Assembly: GCF_014645135.1 (NCBI RefSeq)
Contig: NZ_BMLH01000012.1
Location: forward strand, 55,325-119,324
DNA from: Rheinheimera tangshanensis
GTDB lineage: Bacteria > Pseudomonadota > Gammaproteobacteria > Enterobacterales > Alteromonadaceae
DNA length: 64,000 bases
Direction: 5' to 3'
Positions 27,305 through 35,834 of this stretch are shown here, piece after piece. The notes below the pieces were generated by a model. The model saw nothing but the letters and a program-made list of their open reading frames with translations. It made no database searches and was not told the origin of the DNA. How positions within the stretch are numbered: position 1 is the first letter of the stretch; every line of letters starts with the position of its first letter. A program made the translations under genes and the position numbers.

Positions 27305-27730
27305 TCAGAATTTGTATCCGACGTTCAATACCGCCACGGTTTTGTTATCGCCTTCACGACGTCCGTTCTGATGCTCTGCAGTGCCTAAGCCGCCACCTAA
27401 AGTCCAGCCTCGACCATTAAAGCCGTTGAAGTGGTAGTCATAAGTCGCCAGCAGCAAACTATCTGCATCAAATACATCGGACTCTGACGCATACTGCGCA
27501 CCAAAAACGTGCTGACTGCTGACCGATGGCGCCAGATGAAAACCGACAGCAGCGCCATTTACGCCGACACCGACATACAGAGCCATATTGTTTTCGCGAT
27601 AGATAAACTTACCGCCTAAATCGCCATACTGTGAACCAAAACCTGCCGCCGGGATAAATTCGCCCGCCTGCACTGTGGCTGTGAACGCCGCAGTAAGTAC
27701 CAGCGCTGTGAGCGCTACTTTCATTTTCAT
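27305..27730 (-). CDS. Small outer-membrane beta-barrel-like protein, unknown
   Basis: 141 residues with a signal peptide (AVQAG... cleavage near residue 22). The mature part alternates polar and hydrophobic residues in short strands ('GDLGGKFIYRENNMALYVGVGVNGAAVGFHLAP', 'LLATYDYHFNGFNGRGWTLGGGLG') and ends in GYKF, the C-terminal aromatic signal of outer-membrane barrels. The size suggests an 8-strand barrel. Family not recognised. Confidence 0.65.
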   Translation of the reverse strand: MKMKVALTALVLTAAFTATVQAGEFIPAAGFGSQYGDLGGKFIYRENNMALYVGVGVNGAAVGFHLAPSVSSQHVFGAQYASESDVFDADSLLLATYDYHFNGFNGRGWTLGGGLGTAEHQNGRREGDNKTVAVLNVGYKF

Positions 27731-27993
27731 TGGTAGTCAACCTCTGTTGAATTTTGTATCTGATGTCATGGAGTGACAAAACGGCGGCAGTCTATCTTTG
27801 CGAAATGAACGGTAGCTTACTGGTATGGAAAAAGTATCTTGAGGCCGATTCGGAAAAATCTTCTGAGTGAAAAAGTAAAGATTCAGTTCAGCCAGCGCTC
27901 ATTTTTCGTAGGTTAGGCTTGCAATTCGCCTGCTGTTGGGAAGTCCGAACCTTACCCGGCAGTGTCAACCAAAAGAAGACAGGAGTGCATCTT

Positions 27994-28182
27994 ATGAGTG
28001 CAATCAAACAACAGCAAAGTGCGCAACCCTATGACTACAGCGCCCGAACCATCAACGAAGCATTAACTCAACAGGAACGCAGAGCATTAAGCCTGATTTG
28101 GCGGGATGACGACAGTGACGTTGTAAACACAAAACGTCGTGAAACTGCGGTTGAGCATTGCGCTGAGCTCGGCTACAACTGA
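27994..28182 (+). CDS. Small 62-residue protein, unknown
   Basis: Starts at ATG 27994 with AGGAG about 8 nt upstream (the open frame extends further left but has no other good start). 'YDYSARTINEALTQQERRALSLIWRDDDSDVVNTKRRETAVEHCAELGYN' is charged and probably helical; no signal or membrane segment. Not recognised. The good ribosome binding site supports a real gene. Confidence 0.55.
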   Translation: MSAIKQQQSAQPYDYSARTINEALTQQERRALSLIWRDDDSDVVNTKRRETAVEHCAELGYN

Positions 28183-28222
28183 TTTTTTAAGCGCTGCAGG
28201 ACATCTGCCCGCACTGAGGTAA

Positions 28223-28251
28223 AGCAGGGGTAGCTAAAGCATAACCCTGCT
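28223..28251 (+). terminator. Hairpin after the 62-residue gene
   Basis: AGCAGGG (28223-28229) / CCCTGCT (28245-28251) with a 15-nt loop, in the 149-bp gap before the convergent paiB-like gene. No clear T run. Confidence 0.4.
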
Positions 28252-28331
28252 ACTCCCGCTATTTTGCCTGTGTCCTGGCGTCCACCACTGTGCACATCTG
28301 GCGTTTGCCTGCTGAGCATCACTGCGGGTGA

Positions 28332-28940
28332 TCACGGATGTGCTCCGTCAGCATGGTACAACTTCAGTTGCTGCATCAGTTGCCAGACGCTTTGTGGCTG
28401 CTCTGTGGCCTGCAAATAATCACCAACTTTTTGCCGCTGAGCGGCAGATTTATTCTGCGATAGTTTCATTTTTCCAAGCCAACTGCTGACATCAATCCGC
28501 ACGCCACAGATAGCATGCACCAGCTTTTGTTGATACTCAGCCGCTTGCTGCAGATCTGGCGCAGAAAAACCTTCTTGCCTGCGCACTAAATCCAGCGTTT
28601 GCTCCGTGCTCAAGGTAAAGGCTGTGCCTTTGAGTTCCACCAGACTGTAGTTCCAGGTGGACACCGCATGTGCTTCGTCATAACAGTCTGCGGCGACAAA
28701 AGCATGTGGCCCCATAATCACAACCTGTACTTGCTGTTGGTCAAGCTGTTTTAACTGTGGATTATTGCGGGCCAGATGACAATAAGCCGTAAGTCGTTGC
28801 TCTTGCCAGTCGAATAAAAAAGGCAGAGGGCTGTACAGCAGTTCCGGCTTGCTGCTGAGCAGTAAACCAAAATAGTTTTGCTGCAGAAAAGCCTGGATCT
28901 GTGGCTGATCGTCAGTGTGAAAATGTTTAGGCAAATACAT
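28332..28940 (-). CDS. FMN-binding negative transcriptional regulator-like protein (PaiB family)
   Basis: 202 residues from ATG 28940 (MYLPKHFHTDD). The frame is open upstream but that part overlaps the GNAT gene. Typical PaiB features: 'MYLPKHF' start, 'LLYSPLPFLFD', 'CHLARNNPQLKQL', 'VVIMGPHAFVAADCYD', 'VSTWNYSLVELKG', and 'GVRIDVSSWLGKMKLSQNKSAAQR'. The fold is a split barrel that binds flavin. Original PaiB was described as a repressor of sporulation and protease genes in Bacillus; its role in Gram-negatives is unclear. Follows the GNAT gene by 5 bp, so they form one operon, like paiA-paiB. Confidence 0.9.
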   Translation of the reverse strand: MYLPKHFHTDDQPQIQAFLQQNYFGLLLSSKPELLYSPLPFLFDWQEQRLTAYCHLARNNPQLKQLDQQQVQVVIMGPHAFVAADCYDEAHAVSTWNYSLVELKGTAFTLSTEQTLDLVRRQEGFSAPDLQQAAEYQQKLVHAICGVRIDVSSWLGKMKLSQNKSAAQRQKVGDYLQATEQPQSVWQLMQQLKLYHADGAHP

Positions 28941-28945
28941 GATTT

Positions 28946-29341
28946 TTAGAGTTCTCTTTTGATCACAAAGGCATTGTGACATAACTGATAGCCGACTTTG
29001 GGGTAGTACCGCATTGCACTTTGCGCACTATGCAACAACTGCTGTACTTCAGGTCCTGTGACATGCTGCACCTGACGTAATAATTCTTTGCCAATGCCTT
29101 GATGTTGCGCGCTTTTATCCACCAGCAAATCACAGATATAAACCACCCAGGCTTTGTCCGTCATACAGCGGGCTAAGCCCACCAACTTGCCCTCTTGCCG
29201 TGCAGTCACCAATAAATTGGCGCTGGCTAGCAGAGTCGCCATCCGGCTTGGATTGTCTATGGGTCTGTTAATGCCAGAGGCTTTATATAAAGCCAGCATT
29301 TCTTCCAGATCAAAACCGGACTCTACTTGATAACTCAGCAT
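28946..29341 (-). CDS. GNAT-family N-acetyltransferase
   Basis: 131 residues with the GNAT core: 'LVGLARCMTDKAWVVYICDLLVDKSAQHQGIGKELLRQV' contains the acetyl-CoA loop Q-x-x-G-I-G. It precedes the paiB-like gene by 5 bp and is divergent from a MocR regulator. An acetyltransferase next to paiB recalls the Bacillus paiAB pair (PaiA is a polyamine acetyltransferase), but substrate identity is inference. Confidence 0.85.
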   Translation of the reverse strand: MLSYQVESGFDLEEMLALYKASGINRPIDNPSRMATLLASANLLVTARQEGKLVGLARCMTDKAWVVYICDLLVDKSAQHQGIGKELLRQVQHVTGPEVQQLLHSAQSAMRYYPKVGYQLCHNAFVIKREL

Positions 29342-29432
29342 GCAAACTCCTCCTGTGCTTGTATTGGTTGCTGTTTTATCGTTAAACTGGTTCTGTTGAA
29401 AGTGCCAGTTTTTTTAAAGTGAGAGATCCAGT

Positions 29433-30881
29433 TTGCGAATTGAGCTTGGAAGTTTTTTCCTGTCTGGTCAGGGGACTTTGCAACAACAGTTGTATCAGGC
29501 ACTGCGCGAAAAGCTATTAACGGCGCAGTGGCCAAGCAGTGCCTTGTTGCCATCCAGCCGGCAGTTAGCCAATGAACTGAATCTAAGCCGCAACACTATT
29601 AATCAGGTGTTACAGCAGTTAGTCGCAGAAGGTTATCTGCAAGGACAACCAGGGCGAGGTTACCAGATTGTATCTACAGCTCCTGATCAGTTTTTTCAGG
29701 CCAGCAGTGGGCCTTTCAAAGCTGCCGAAACCGAGATGGAGTTGTTTGATTATGGCATCCGCCTGAAGTCCGGACCTGCATCTGGTTTGTTGCAACCTGG
29801 AGTGCCGGACTTAGCTGCTTTTCCTTTTGCGTTGTGGCAAAAGTTGACTCAGCGTCACAGTGGCAGAGCCGCCTTGGCGGGTATGGCTGATGTGATGGGG
29901 TATTTGCCACTGCGTCAGGCACTGAAAGATTATTTGCGCCAGTCGCGTCAGGTGTTGTGTGACGAGGACAGTATTCTGATCACACCCGGTGCTCAGGCCG
30001 CTTTGTTTGTCGCAGCAAAATTAGTCAGCAAAGCCGGAGACAAAGTGGCGATGGAGTCACCGGGCTATCCGCGTCTGCGTCAGGCGTTGCAGTTATCCGA
30101 AGCCGACATTCACTACATTGATGCCAGTTCAGATCAGGGGATTGCAACCTCCGCACTGCATCAGCTTCAGGGCTGCAAAGCTTTGTTTGTCACCCCAGCC
30201 CACCAATACCCTATGGGTGGCATTATGCCGCTTACAGAGCGGTTACAGTTATTGGAGTGGTCGAGACAACAACATTGTGTATTGGTCGAAGATGATTACG
30301 ACAGTGAGTTTCAGTTCAAACACAGGCCTATTGCCAGTTTACAGGGTTTAGCTCAGGGGCAGGGCGTGATTTACGTCGGTTCCTTCAGTAAAACCTTATT
30401 TCCTGCACTGAGGTTGGGATATCTGGTGCTGCCTCAACAGTGGATGCCTAAAGCGGCAGCTTTACTGCAGGCTCTTTATGGTGATGTGGCTTTAGTGCCT
30501 CAGGCCGTGACTGCAGATTTTATACTGGAGGGGCATTTTGGCCGGCATTTACGGAAAATGCGACAGCTGTATCAGCACAAACAACAGTATTGCCTCAACC
30601 TGATCAGAGAGTTTTTACCCGACGCCATCTTGCATGCCCGATATGCAGGCTTACATCTGTGTATTGAGTTTCCTTACAGCATAGCGGATCAACAATTAAC
30701 AGCTGAACTGGTAAAGCGCGGTTACAGAATACAGCCTTTGAGTCGTTATGTGTTTTCAGGTATCAAGCGTACAGGTTTAGTCATAGGGCTTGCTCATACC
30801 ACGGAGCAGCAGTTAATGGTGGCAGTAAAGTTGATTGCACTGTTGGTGCCTTGCTACAAAGATGCCGGTACAATGGAATAG
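29433..30881 (+). CDS. MocR/PdxR-family regulator (GntR HTH plus aminotransferase domain)
   Basis: 482 residues from TTG 29433. Residues about 10-75 form a GntR winged helix ('LPSSRQLANELNLSRNTINQVLQQLVAEGYL'), then a linker and a fold-type-I aminotransferase-like domain with the PLP lysine in 'GSFSKTLFPALRLGYLV'. MocR proteins sense PLP or amino compounds and control adjacent genes. It is divergent from the GNAT-paiB pair, which it probably regulates (inference). Confidence 0.88.
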   Translation: MRIELGSFFLSGQGTLQQQLYQALREKLLTAQWPSSALLPSSRQLANELNLSRNTINQVLQQLVAEGYLQGQPGRGYQIVSTAPDQFFQASSGPFKAAETEMELFDYGIRLKSGPASGLLQPGVPDLAAFPFALWQKLTQRHSGRAALAGMADVMGYLPLRQALKDYLRQSRQVLCDEDSILITPGAQAALFVAAKLVSKAGDKVAMESPGYPRLRQALQLSEADIHYIDASSDQGIATSALHQLQGCKALFVTPAHQYPMGGIMPLTERLQLLEWSRQQHCVLVEDDYDSEFQFKHRPIASLQGLAQGQGVIYVGSFSKTLFPALRLGYLVLPQQWMPKAAALLQALYGDVALVPQAVTADFILEGHFGRHLRKMRQLYQHKQQYCLNLIREFLPDAILHARYAGLHLCIEFPYSIADQQLTAELVKRGYRIQPLSRYVFSGIKRTGLVIGLAHTTEQQLMVAVKLIALLVPCYKDAGTME

Positions 30882-30944
30882 ATTGCATAATTTGCAAATG
30901 GGAATTATTATCATCTGTGTTGTTTATTTACGCTGTTACATCTG

Positions 30945-31076
30945 ATGATAAAACCTGAGCAAAAAAACGCGGCCGCCACATTGATCAAAACCACCCGACA
31001 GTGGCTTGGGCTTTTTATTGTACTGACCGGAGCTGTAATACTGGTGTTGGAGGGGATTGCGGTCTTACCGCTTTAA
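30945..31076 (+). CDS. Possible 43-residue single-pass membrane protein
   Basis: A short open frame in the 317-bp gap between the MocR and DUF445 genes: a basic N-terminus (K, K, R residues), then one hydrophobic helix 'LGLFIVLTGAVILVLEGIAV'. The membrane segment makes it plausible, but no ribosome binding site is visible, so it is only a candidate. The rest of the gap holds nothing else I can identify. Confidence 0.35.
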   Translation: MIKPEQKNAAATLIKTTRQWLGLFIVLTGAVILVLEGIAVLPL

Positions 31077-31201
31077 TACTCAAGCCTGGCCTGAACCTGG
31101 CAAACTAACCAGACGAACCCCGCACTGTGTTCAGCTCTCTTGTTGTTCTGCTGTACACTGATTACAATCGCCGCCATTTGAGTGAATGAGTTGGAGTTGT
31201 G

Positions 31202-31915
31202 ATGAATAAAAGTCTTTTGACCAATCTATTGTCTTTGATAGTGATGGCCTGTGGCTGGTTTTTCGCGCTGCCCTGGTTGTGGGCTATGGGATTGTTCGCA
31301 TTTTCAGGGGCCGTAACCAACTGGCTGGCTATTCATATGTTGTTTGAAAAAGTGCCACTGCTGTATGGCTCAGGCGTCATTCCGGCGCGTTTTACTGAAT
31401 TTAAACAGGGCATTTATGATTTGATCATGGGGCAGTTCTTTAGCAAAGAAAATCTGCAACGTTTACTTGCAGAGCAGCATGAACAGGATGCCGTGAGCTT
31501 AAAACTTGCTCCGGTGATTGAAACCATCGACTTATCTCCAGCCTTTGATGCCCTGCTTGAAACTGTGCAGAAGTCTTCTTTGGGTGGCATGCTGGCTATG
31601 TTTGGTGGTGCTCAGATGTTAGTGCCGTTAAAACAACCTTTTATTGAAAATTTGAGTCGTTCTTTAGTTGAGCTGGCAGACAGCCCGGACGTACAACAGC
31701 AGATTAAAAATCAGCTGCATCAGGGCGATACTATTGATCTGCTGCAACCTAAAATTGCTGCTGTAGTAGAAGCTCGTTTAGCGGAGCTGACGCCTGCGAT
31801 GGTCAAAGACATAGTGCAACAGATGATCCGTCAGCATTTAGGCTGGCTGGTGGTATGGGGCGGTGTGTTTGGGGCCTTGATTGGCTTGTTAAGTAGTATT
31901 GTCCCTGCGATTTAA
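31202..31915 (+). CDS. DUF445 family membrane protein
   Basis: 237 residues from ATG 31202 (SD TTGGAG just upstream). Two N-terminal hydrophobic helices, then 'GAVTNWLAIHMLFEKVPLLYGSGVIPARFTEFKQGIYDLIM', the conserved DUF445 signature 'TN-(x)-A--MLF', an amphipathic helical middle, and a C-terminal helix 'WLVVWGGVFGALIGLLSSIV'. Function unknown; the family is found in the inner membrane of many bacteria. Confidence 0.85.
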   Translation: MNKSLLTNLLSLIVMACGWFFALPWLWAMGLFAFSGAVTNWLAIHMLFEKVPLLYGSGVIPARFTEFKQGIYDLIMGQFFSKENLQRLLAEQHEQDAVSLKLAPVIETIDLSPAFDALLETVQKSSLGGMLAMFGGAQMLVPLKQPFIENLSRSLVELADSPDVQQQIKNQLHQGDTIDLLQPKIAAVVEARLAELTPAMVKDIVQQMIRQHLGWLVVWGGVFGALIGLLSSIVPAI

Positions 31916-31981
31916 TGACTTAGACAGCAGGGGAAGCATGAACTTTGCCCTGCTGTTCTTTTAACCACCATTTCAGGGCGG

Positions 31982-32770
31982 TCAGGGCAGATAAATTTCG
32001 CCTTTTAAATACAGCCTGGCCTGACCGGATACCTGCACCCGGTCTGACTTGAGTTCACAGCGTAACACTCCACCCCGTGCCGAGGCCTGATACGCCATCA
32101 GTTGGCTTTTCCCTAACCTGTCTGCCCAGTAAGGTACTAGACCGGCGTGAATGGAGCCTGTGACCGGATCTTCATCGCCACCATTGGCGGGCCAGAAATA
32201 ACGGGAGACAAAATCGTAGTCTGTGCCTGCTGCCGTTGCGACTACATCGTAAGGGGCGAGCTTTTTAAGCTCTGAACTGACTGTGCAGAGTTGTTTTACC
32301 TGCTGCTCGTTATCATAAACGGCAAAATAAGCCTGCGCACTGCGCAATACTAAAGTCGGAGTAATGGATAAACCAGTAAGCAATGCTTCTGGTGCATCAA
32401 CAGCACTGGCCAGACGTTTGGGAAAATCCATTTGGATCCAATTATCTTTTTGCTTGCTTACCATTAAGTCACCTACAGCTAAAGTACTGAATTTAAGCTC
32501 AGTACTGTCAGTTTGACTAAACAAGACAAAAGCGGCAGCTAAAGTGGCGTGACCACAAAAATCAATTTCAGTGACTGGAGAAAACCAGCGGATCTGATAG
32601 TGATCCTCAGCAAGCTTTAGTATAAAAGCCGTTTCTGACAAGTTGTTTTCAGTGGCAATCTGTTGCATCAGTTCAGGACTGATGGCTTGAGATACAGGCA
32701 CTACCGCCGCATAGTTCCCCTTGAACAACTGATCGGTAAACGCATCGACCTGATAAATGGGCAGTTTCAT
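31982..32770 (-). CDS. PhzF-family isomerase/epimerase
   Basis: 262 residues from ATG 32770 (MKLPIYQVDAFTDQLFKGN). Diaminopimelate-epimerase-like fold: 'NNLSETAFIL' carries the family's catalytic Glu, and 'FCGHATLAAAFVLF' and 'GGDEDPVTGSIHAGLVPYWADRLGK' are PhzF signatures. No phenazine genes are near, so this is a general PhzF homologue of unknown substrate. Confidence 0.9.
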   Translation of the reverse strand: MKLPIYQVDAFTDQLFKGNYAAVVPVSQAISPELMQQIATENNLSETAFILKLAEDHYQIRWFSPVTEIDFCGHATLAAAFVLFSQTDSTELKFSTLAVGDLMVSKQKDNWIQMDFPKRLASAVDAPEALLTGLSITPTLVLRSAQAYFAVYDNEQQVKQLCTVSSELKKLAPYDVVATAAGTDYDFVSRYFWPANGGDEDPVTGSIHAGLVPYWADRLGKSQLMAYQASARGGVLRCELKSDRVQVSGQARLYLKGEIYLP

Positions 32771-32878
32771 CTGTGTCTTCCCTCGTTTGAGCTTAAGTTG
32801 CTGCATCATAACTCAGAAAAATGCAGCCTGATGGCTGAACTTACTTATAATGGAGCCGTTTTTTTATGAGGGGGTTTG

Positions 32879-33268
32879 ATGAAAGTTATAATGTCAGTGT
32901 TGTTGGCCGGTCTGTTCGTTTGTGCCTCTGTCTCTGCCAATGAGGTGGATATGGAAAAAACCATGAAACAAATGGCGCTGAGTTTTAAACAAGCAAAAGA
33001 TGCTCAATCTGTTGAGCAAATGACGGTTGCTATCGCAAGTTTTGAAGCGCAGGTCCAGCTGGCACAGCAAGCCAGCTTCGCACCTGAAAAAGCCGAGTTG
33101 TATCAAAAGGGACTCAAAGAGCTGGCACTTGAGGTGGATCAAACCCAATTATTGTTGGAAAAAAATGACTTAGTAGCGGCACAACAACAACTGCAAAAGC
33201 TGGATGAGCTGCGCAAACAGTATCATAAGCACCGCAAGCCAAGTTTCTGGCAGCTGATTTTTGGCTAA
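32879..33268 (+). CDS. Cytochrome b562 family protein, periplasmic
   Basis: 129 residues from ATG 32879 with a signal peptide ending near VSA. The mature part is a four-helix bundle in size and pattern. By alignment to E. coli cytochrome b562, Met29 and His116 (in QYHKHRK) fall at the positions of the heme ligands Met7 and His102, so heme binding is probable. The tail PSFWQLIFG extends beyond the E. coli protein. Probable periplasmic electron-carrier-like protein. Confidence 0.75.
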   Translation: MKVIMSVLLAGLFVCASVSANEVDMEKTMKQMALSFKQAKDAQSVEQMTVAIASFEAQVQLAQQASFAPEKAELYQKGLKELALEVDQTQLLLEKNDLVAAQQQLQKLDELRKQYHKHRKPSFWQLIFG

Positions 33269-33357
33269 TGCTGCACAGTAGAGACTAAATACAGACAATT
33301 AATCACAGATTGTTATTGTCACATGCAGCAGACTGGCGCTTTTGAGGAGCTATCACC

Positions 33358-33777
33358 ATGCGTTTATTGTCTATCGCGATTTTATGTTGTTCCTATGGCA
33401 GTTGGGCCGCTTGTCCCGGCCAGTTTGACAGCAGCACTGACCAGCAATGGAATCAGTTTCGTTTGCACTCAGACGTGAAACGTCTGGGTCCCTTGCTGGC
33501 GGAAGAGTTTGTATTAACGCATTCGGATGGCCGAGTGGAAAACAAGCACAGTTATTTACAGGATTTGGCCAGCAGCAACAGGGTTAACACCCAGATTGAA
33601 AACTTTGATGTCCAGATCCGTTGTTTTGAAAATACAGCAATAGTCACAGGAAGAACTCTGCAGCAAGGGATCTCTGCTGGCAAGAAATGGCAGGGTGAAT
33701 TCCGCTTCACCCGCCTTTGGTTTTATCAGAATAATCAATGGTTGCTGCAGGCTTCACACTCCTCTCGTTTGCGTTAA
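33358..33777 (+). CDS. Secreted NTF2-like (DUF4440-type) protein
   Basis: 139 residues with a short signal peptide ending near 'SWA'. The cone-shaped NTF2-like pattern is visible: '[43 protein letters not shown]' and '[23 protein letters not shown]'. These domains bind small molecules or act as enzymes; no specific function can be assigned. GAGGAG before the start. Confidence 0.75.
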   Translation: MRLLSIAILCCSYGSWAACPGQFDSSTDQQWNQFRLHSDVKRLGPLLAEEFVLTHSDGRVENKHSYLQDLASSNRVNTQIENFDVQIRCFENTAIVTGRTLQQGISAGKKWQGEFRFTRLWFYQNNQWLLQASHSSRLR

Positions 33778-33811
33778 CTGGTTTTTCCAACCCTATCTGA
33801 AGTATATTGCA

Positions 33812-33826
33812 TACAATTCAATTGAG
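33812..33826. promoter_or_regulatory. Candidate OhrR operator
   Basis: TACAATT-C-AATTGAG is a near-palindrome matching the TACAATT-N-AATTGTA pattern reported for OhrR regulators. It lies 12 bp before the start of the ohrR-like gene, consistent with autorepression. Confidence 0.55.
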
Positions 33827-33838
33827 TCGGGTCAGATC

Positions 33839-34282
33839 ATGAGTGCTGAAAAAGAAGATTATTTAGTGCTGGAAAAACAGCTGTGTTTTTCGTTGTACAG
33901 TGCAAGCCACAGACTGGTGCGCAGCTATCGACAGTTACTTGAACCTCTGGATTTAACCTATCCACAGTACTTAGCCATGTTGGTGCTGTGGCAGCAGAGC
34001 GAACTTAATGTCAAAGAATTAGGCGAAAAATTGCATCTGGATTCAGGCACTTTAACTCCTCTGTTGAAAAGGCTGGAAAACAAAGGCTTAGTTAGCCGAA
34101 CCCGCAGTCAGCTTGATGAGCGTGTGGTACACATCCACTTGACTGAACAAGGCAAGGCGTTAAAAAACCAGGCCAGCCATATTCCTGTGGCTATATTTCA
34201 GCAGTCCGGTTTGCCTTTAGCGCAGTTACTTGAGTTGAAACAAAGCTGCGATTTGTTGTTTCAGCAGCTGGACACCTTGTAA
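33839..34282 (+). CDS. OhrR-type MarR-family peroxide-sensing repressor
   Basis: 147 residues from ATG 33839. The N-terminal '[14 protein letters not shown]' places Cys at the position of the peroxidatic Cys of OhrR. The winged helix '[50 protein letters not shown]' is characteristic of the family. OhrR represses ohr (OsmC-type peroxidase) until oxidised by organic peroxides. No ohr gene is adjacent here; the next gene is a DUF1993 protein. Confidence 0.85.
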   Translation: MSAEKEDYLVLEKQLCFSLYSASHRLVRSYRQLLEPLDLTYPQYLAMLVLWQQSELNVKELGEKLHLDSGTLTPLLKRLENKGLVSRTRSQLDERVVHIHLTEQGKALKNQASHIPVAIFQQSGLPLAQLLELKQSCDLLFQQLDTL

Positions 34283-34354
34283 TACTCTGCTGCATCCCCA
34301 TCTTATATTGCAGATCCTTGCAAAGGGCAGGATGATTTCAATGAGGCAAAGACT

Positions 34355-34864
34355 ATGAGTTTATCTTTTTACAGTGCGTCAGTTCCGGTGTTCAAGCAGT
34401 TTCTTACCAGCTTAAAAGATTTATTAGCTAAAGCCGAAAAATTTAGTCAGCACAAAGAATTAGACGATGCAGTATTGCTGCAGTCGCGTTTGTATCCTGA
34501 TATGTTTCCGTTGGTGCGTCAGGTGCAAATTGCTGCCGATTTCGCTAAAAGTGTCTCAGCTCGTTTAGCTGGCGTTGATGTACCAGCCTATGAAGACAAT
34601 GAGCAGACTTTTGCACAGTTACAGCAACGTCTGGATAAAACTCTGGCTTTTCTGGACACTTTAACTGCAGAACAATTTGCCAATGCTGCAGACAAAGAAA
34701 TTGTTTTGCGTCCGGGCACGGCCAAAGAAAAACGTTTTACTGGCACTCAGTATTTAGCTCAATATGGTTTGCCACAGTTTTATTTTCACGTCACCACAAG
34801 TTATGCCCTGCTACGACATAATGGGGTTGAAGTCGGCAAAAAAGATTATATGGGGCAAATCTAA
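34355..34864 (+). CDS. DUF1993 family protein
   Basis: 169 residues, start 'MSLSFYSASVPVFKQFLTSLKDLLAKAE', with 'LLQSRLYPDMFPLVRQVQIAADFAK' and 'FYFHVTTSYALLRHNGVEVGKKDYMG', all characteristic of DUF1993 (a DinB-like four-helix family). It lacks a signal peptide. It lies 72 bp after ohrR and may be in its peroxide-responsive unit, which is inference. Confidence 0.85.
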   Translation: MSLSFYSASVPVFKQFLTSLKDLLAKAEKFSQHKELDDAVLLQSRLYPDMFPLVRQVQIAADFAKSVSARLAGVDVPAYEDNEQTFAQLQQRLDKTLAFLDTLTAEQFANAADKEIVLRPGTAKEKRFTGTQYLAQYGLPQFYFHVTTSYALLRHNGVEVGKKDYMGQI

Positions 34865-34929
34865 ATTTCCTCAGGCCATCAGGGGAGCTGCGTTGTCTTT
34901 ATGCAACGCTGATTTGTCGGGATCCTAAG

Positions 34930-34963
34930 AGAAACAGCAGCGACTTAAAAAGCTGCTGTTTCT
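34930..34963. terminator. Bidirectional terminator
   Basis: AGAAACAGCAGC (34930-34941) / GCTGCTGTTTCT (34952-34963): a 12-bp perfect stem between convergent genes. Confidence 0.8.
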
Positions 34964-34967
34964 GTAT

Positions 34968-35756
34968 TTACTTGAAGTATAAAATACCTTCCACGGCTTC
35001 CGTATTGATATTGTGGTAATGCTTTAGAATCATTTGCCACTTCTCCGCGATAAACTGTTGTTGGCCACTGCGCCTGAATTTTTCTGCTGCTGTTTTCCAG
35101 CGTTGCATCAGTTTTGGGTTGGTGCCTGATTTAGACATTAATAAATACACGTCAGAGCTTTTCAGGTTGTAAACCGATTTTACATCCGTGGTTTCGAGAC
35201 CTTCCTCCCACAATAAATGCTGAATTCCCTGGCTTTCATAGGCAATTAAATCCAATCGGCCTGACCGTAATCTGTGGATATTTTGTTGATGATTCACAGA
35301 AGGATGTAAATTACCAAAACCCTGCTCCGTCAGCCATTCCTCTCTGATATCACCACGCACCACTCCTATGGCCTGTACTTTACGCAATTGTTCCAGTGAC
35401 TCAATGTGAACAGGATTTGAACTTAACGCATACACTGACCAGGCTTTAGCACTCAATTGGCCCAGCCAATAAAACTCATCTTCTCTTTTTGGGGTTCTGG
35501 AAAAACTAAACAGCACTACATTAGGTTCAGTGCGGGCTATATGAATGGCCCGTGCTTCGGGCAAAACTTCGATCACAGTTTTGTCGTCCAGGCTTCGCTG
35601 AATAGCCTGCACCACCTCAACAGAAAAGCCAGTAAGTTGGCCATGACTATCCAGATAGCTGGCTGGAGGCTCGACGACCGTGATAATACGAAGGGGCTTG
35701 CCGTAAAGTGCAAAGCTGGTTAGAAAAAAGAAAATAACGCCAACAATCCATCGCAT
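34968..35756 (-). CDS. Orphan periplasmic solute-binding-like protein
   Basis: 262 residues from ATG 35756, giving a signal peptide 'MRWIVGVIFFFLTSFALYG'; the frame extends upstream without reason. The mature part is SBP_bac_3-like: 'LRIITVVEPPASYLDSHGQLTGFSVEVVQAIQRSL', 'EVLPEARAIHIARTEPNVVLFSFSRTPKREDEFYWLGQL'. No ABC transporter genes adjoin. Same general class as the gene at 9674 but only distantly similar. Confidence 0.75.
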   Translation of the reverse strand: MRWIVGVIFFFLTSFALYGKPLRIITVVEPPASYLDSHGQLTGFSVEVVQAIQRSLDDKTVIEVLPEARAIHIARTEPNVVLFSFSRTPKREDEFYWLGQLSAKAWSVYALSSNPVHIESLEQLRKVQAIGVVRGDIREEWLTEQGFGNLHPSVNHQQNIHRLRSGRLDLIAYESQGIQHLLWEEGLETTDVKSVYNLKSSDVYLLMSKSGTNPKLMQRWKTAAEKFRRSGQQQFIAEKWQMILKHYHNINTEAVEGILYFK

Positions 35757-35834
35757 GTTTTGCGTTCTCGAAAAAAATACTACTCTAGGTATAGTCAGAT
35801 TTATTAGCTCTGACAACCACTTTGCTCTGACAAC

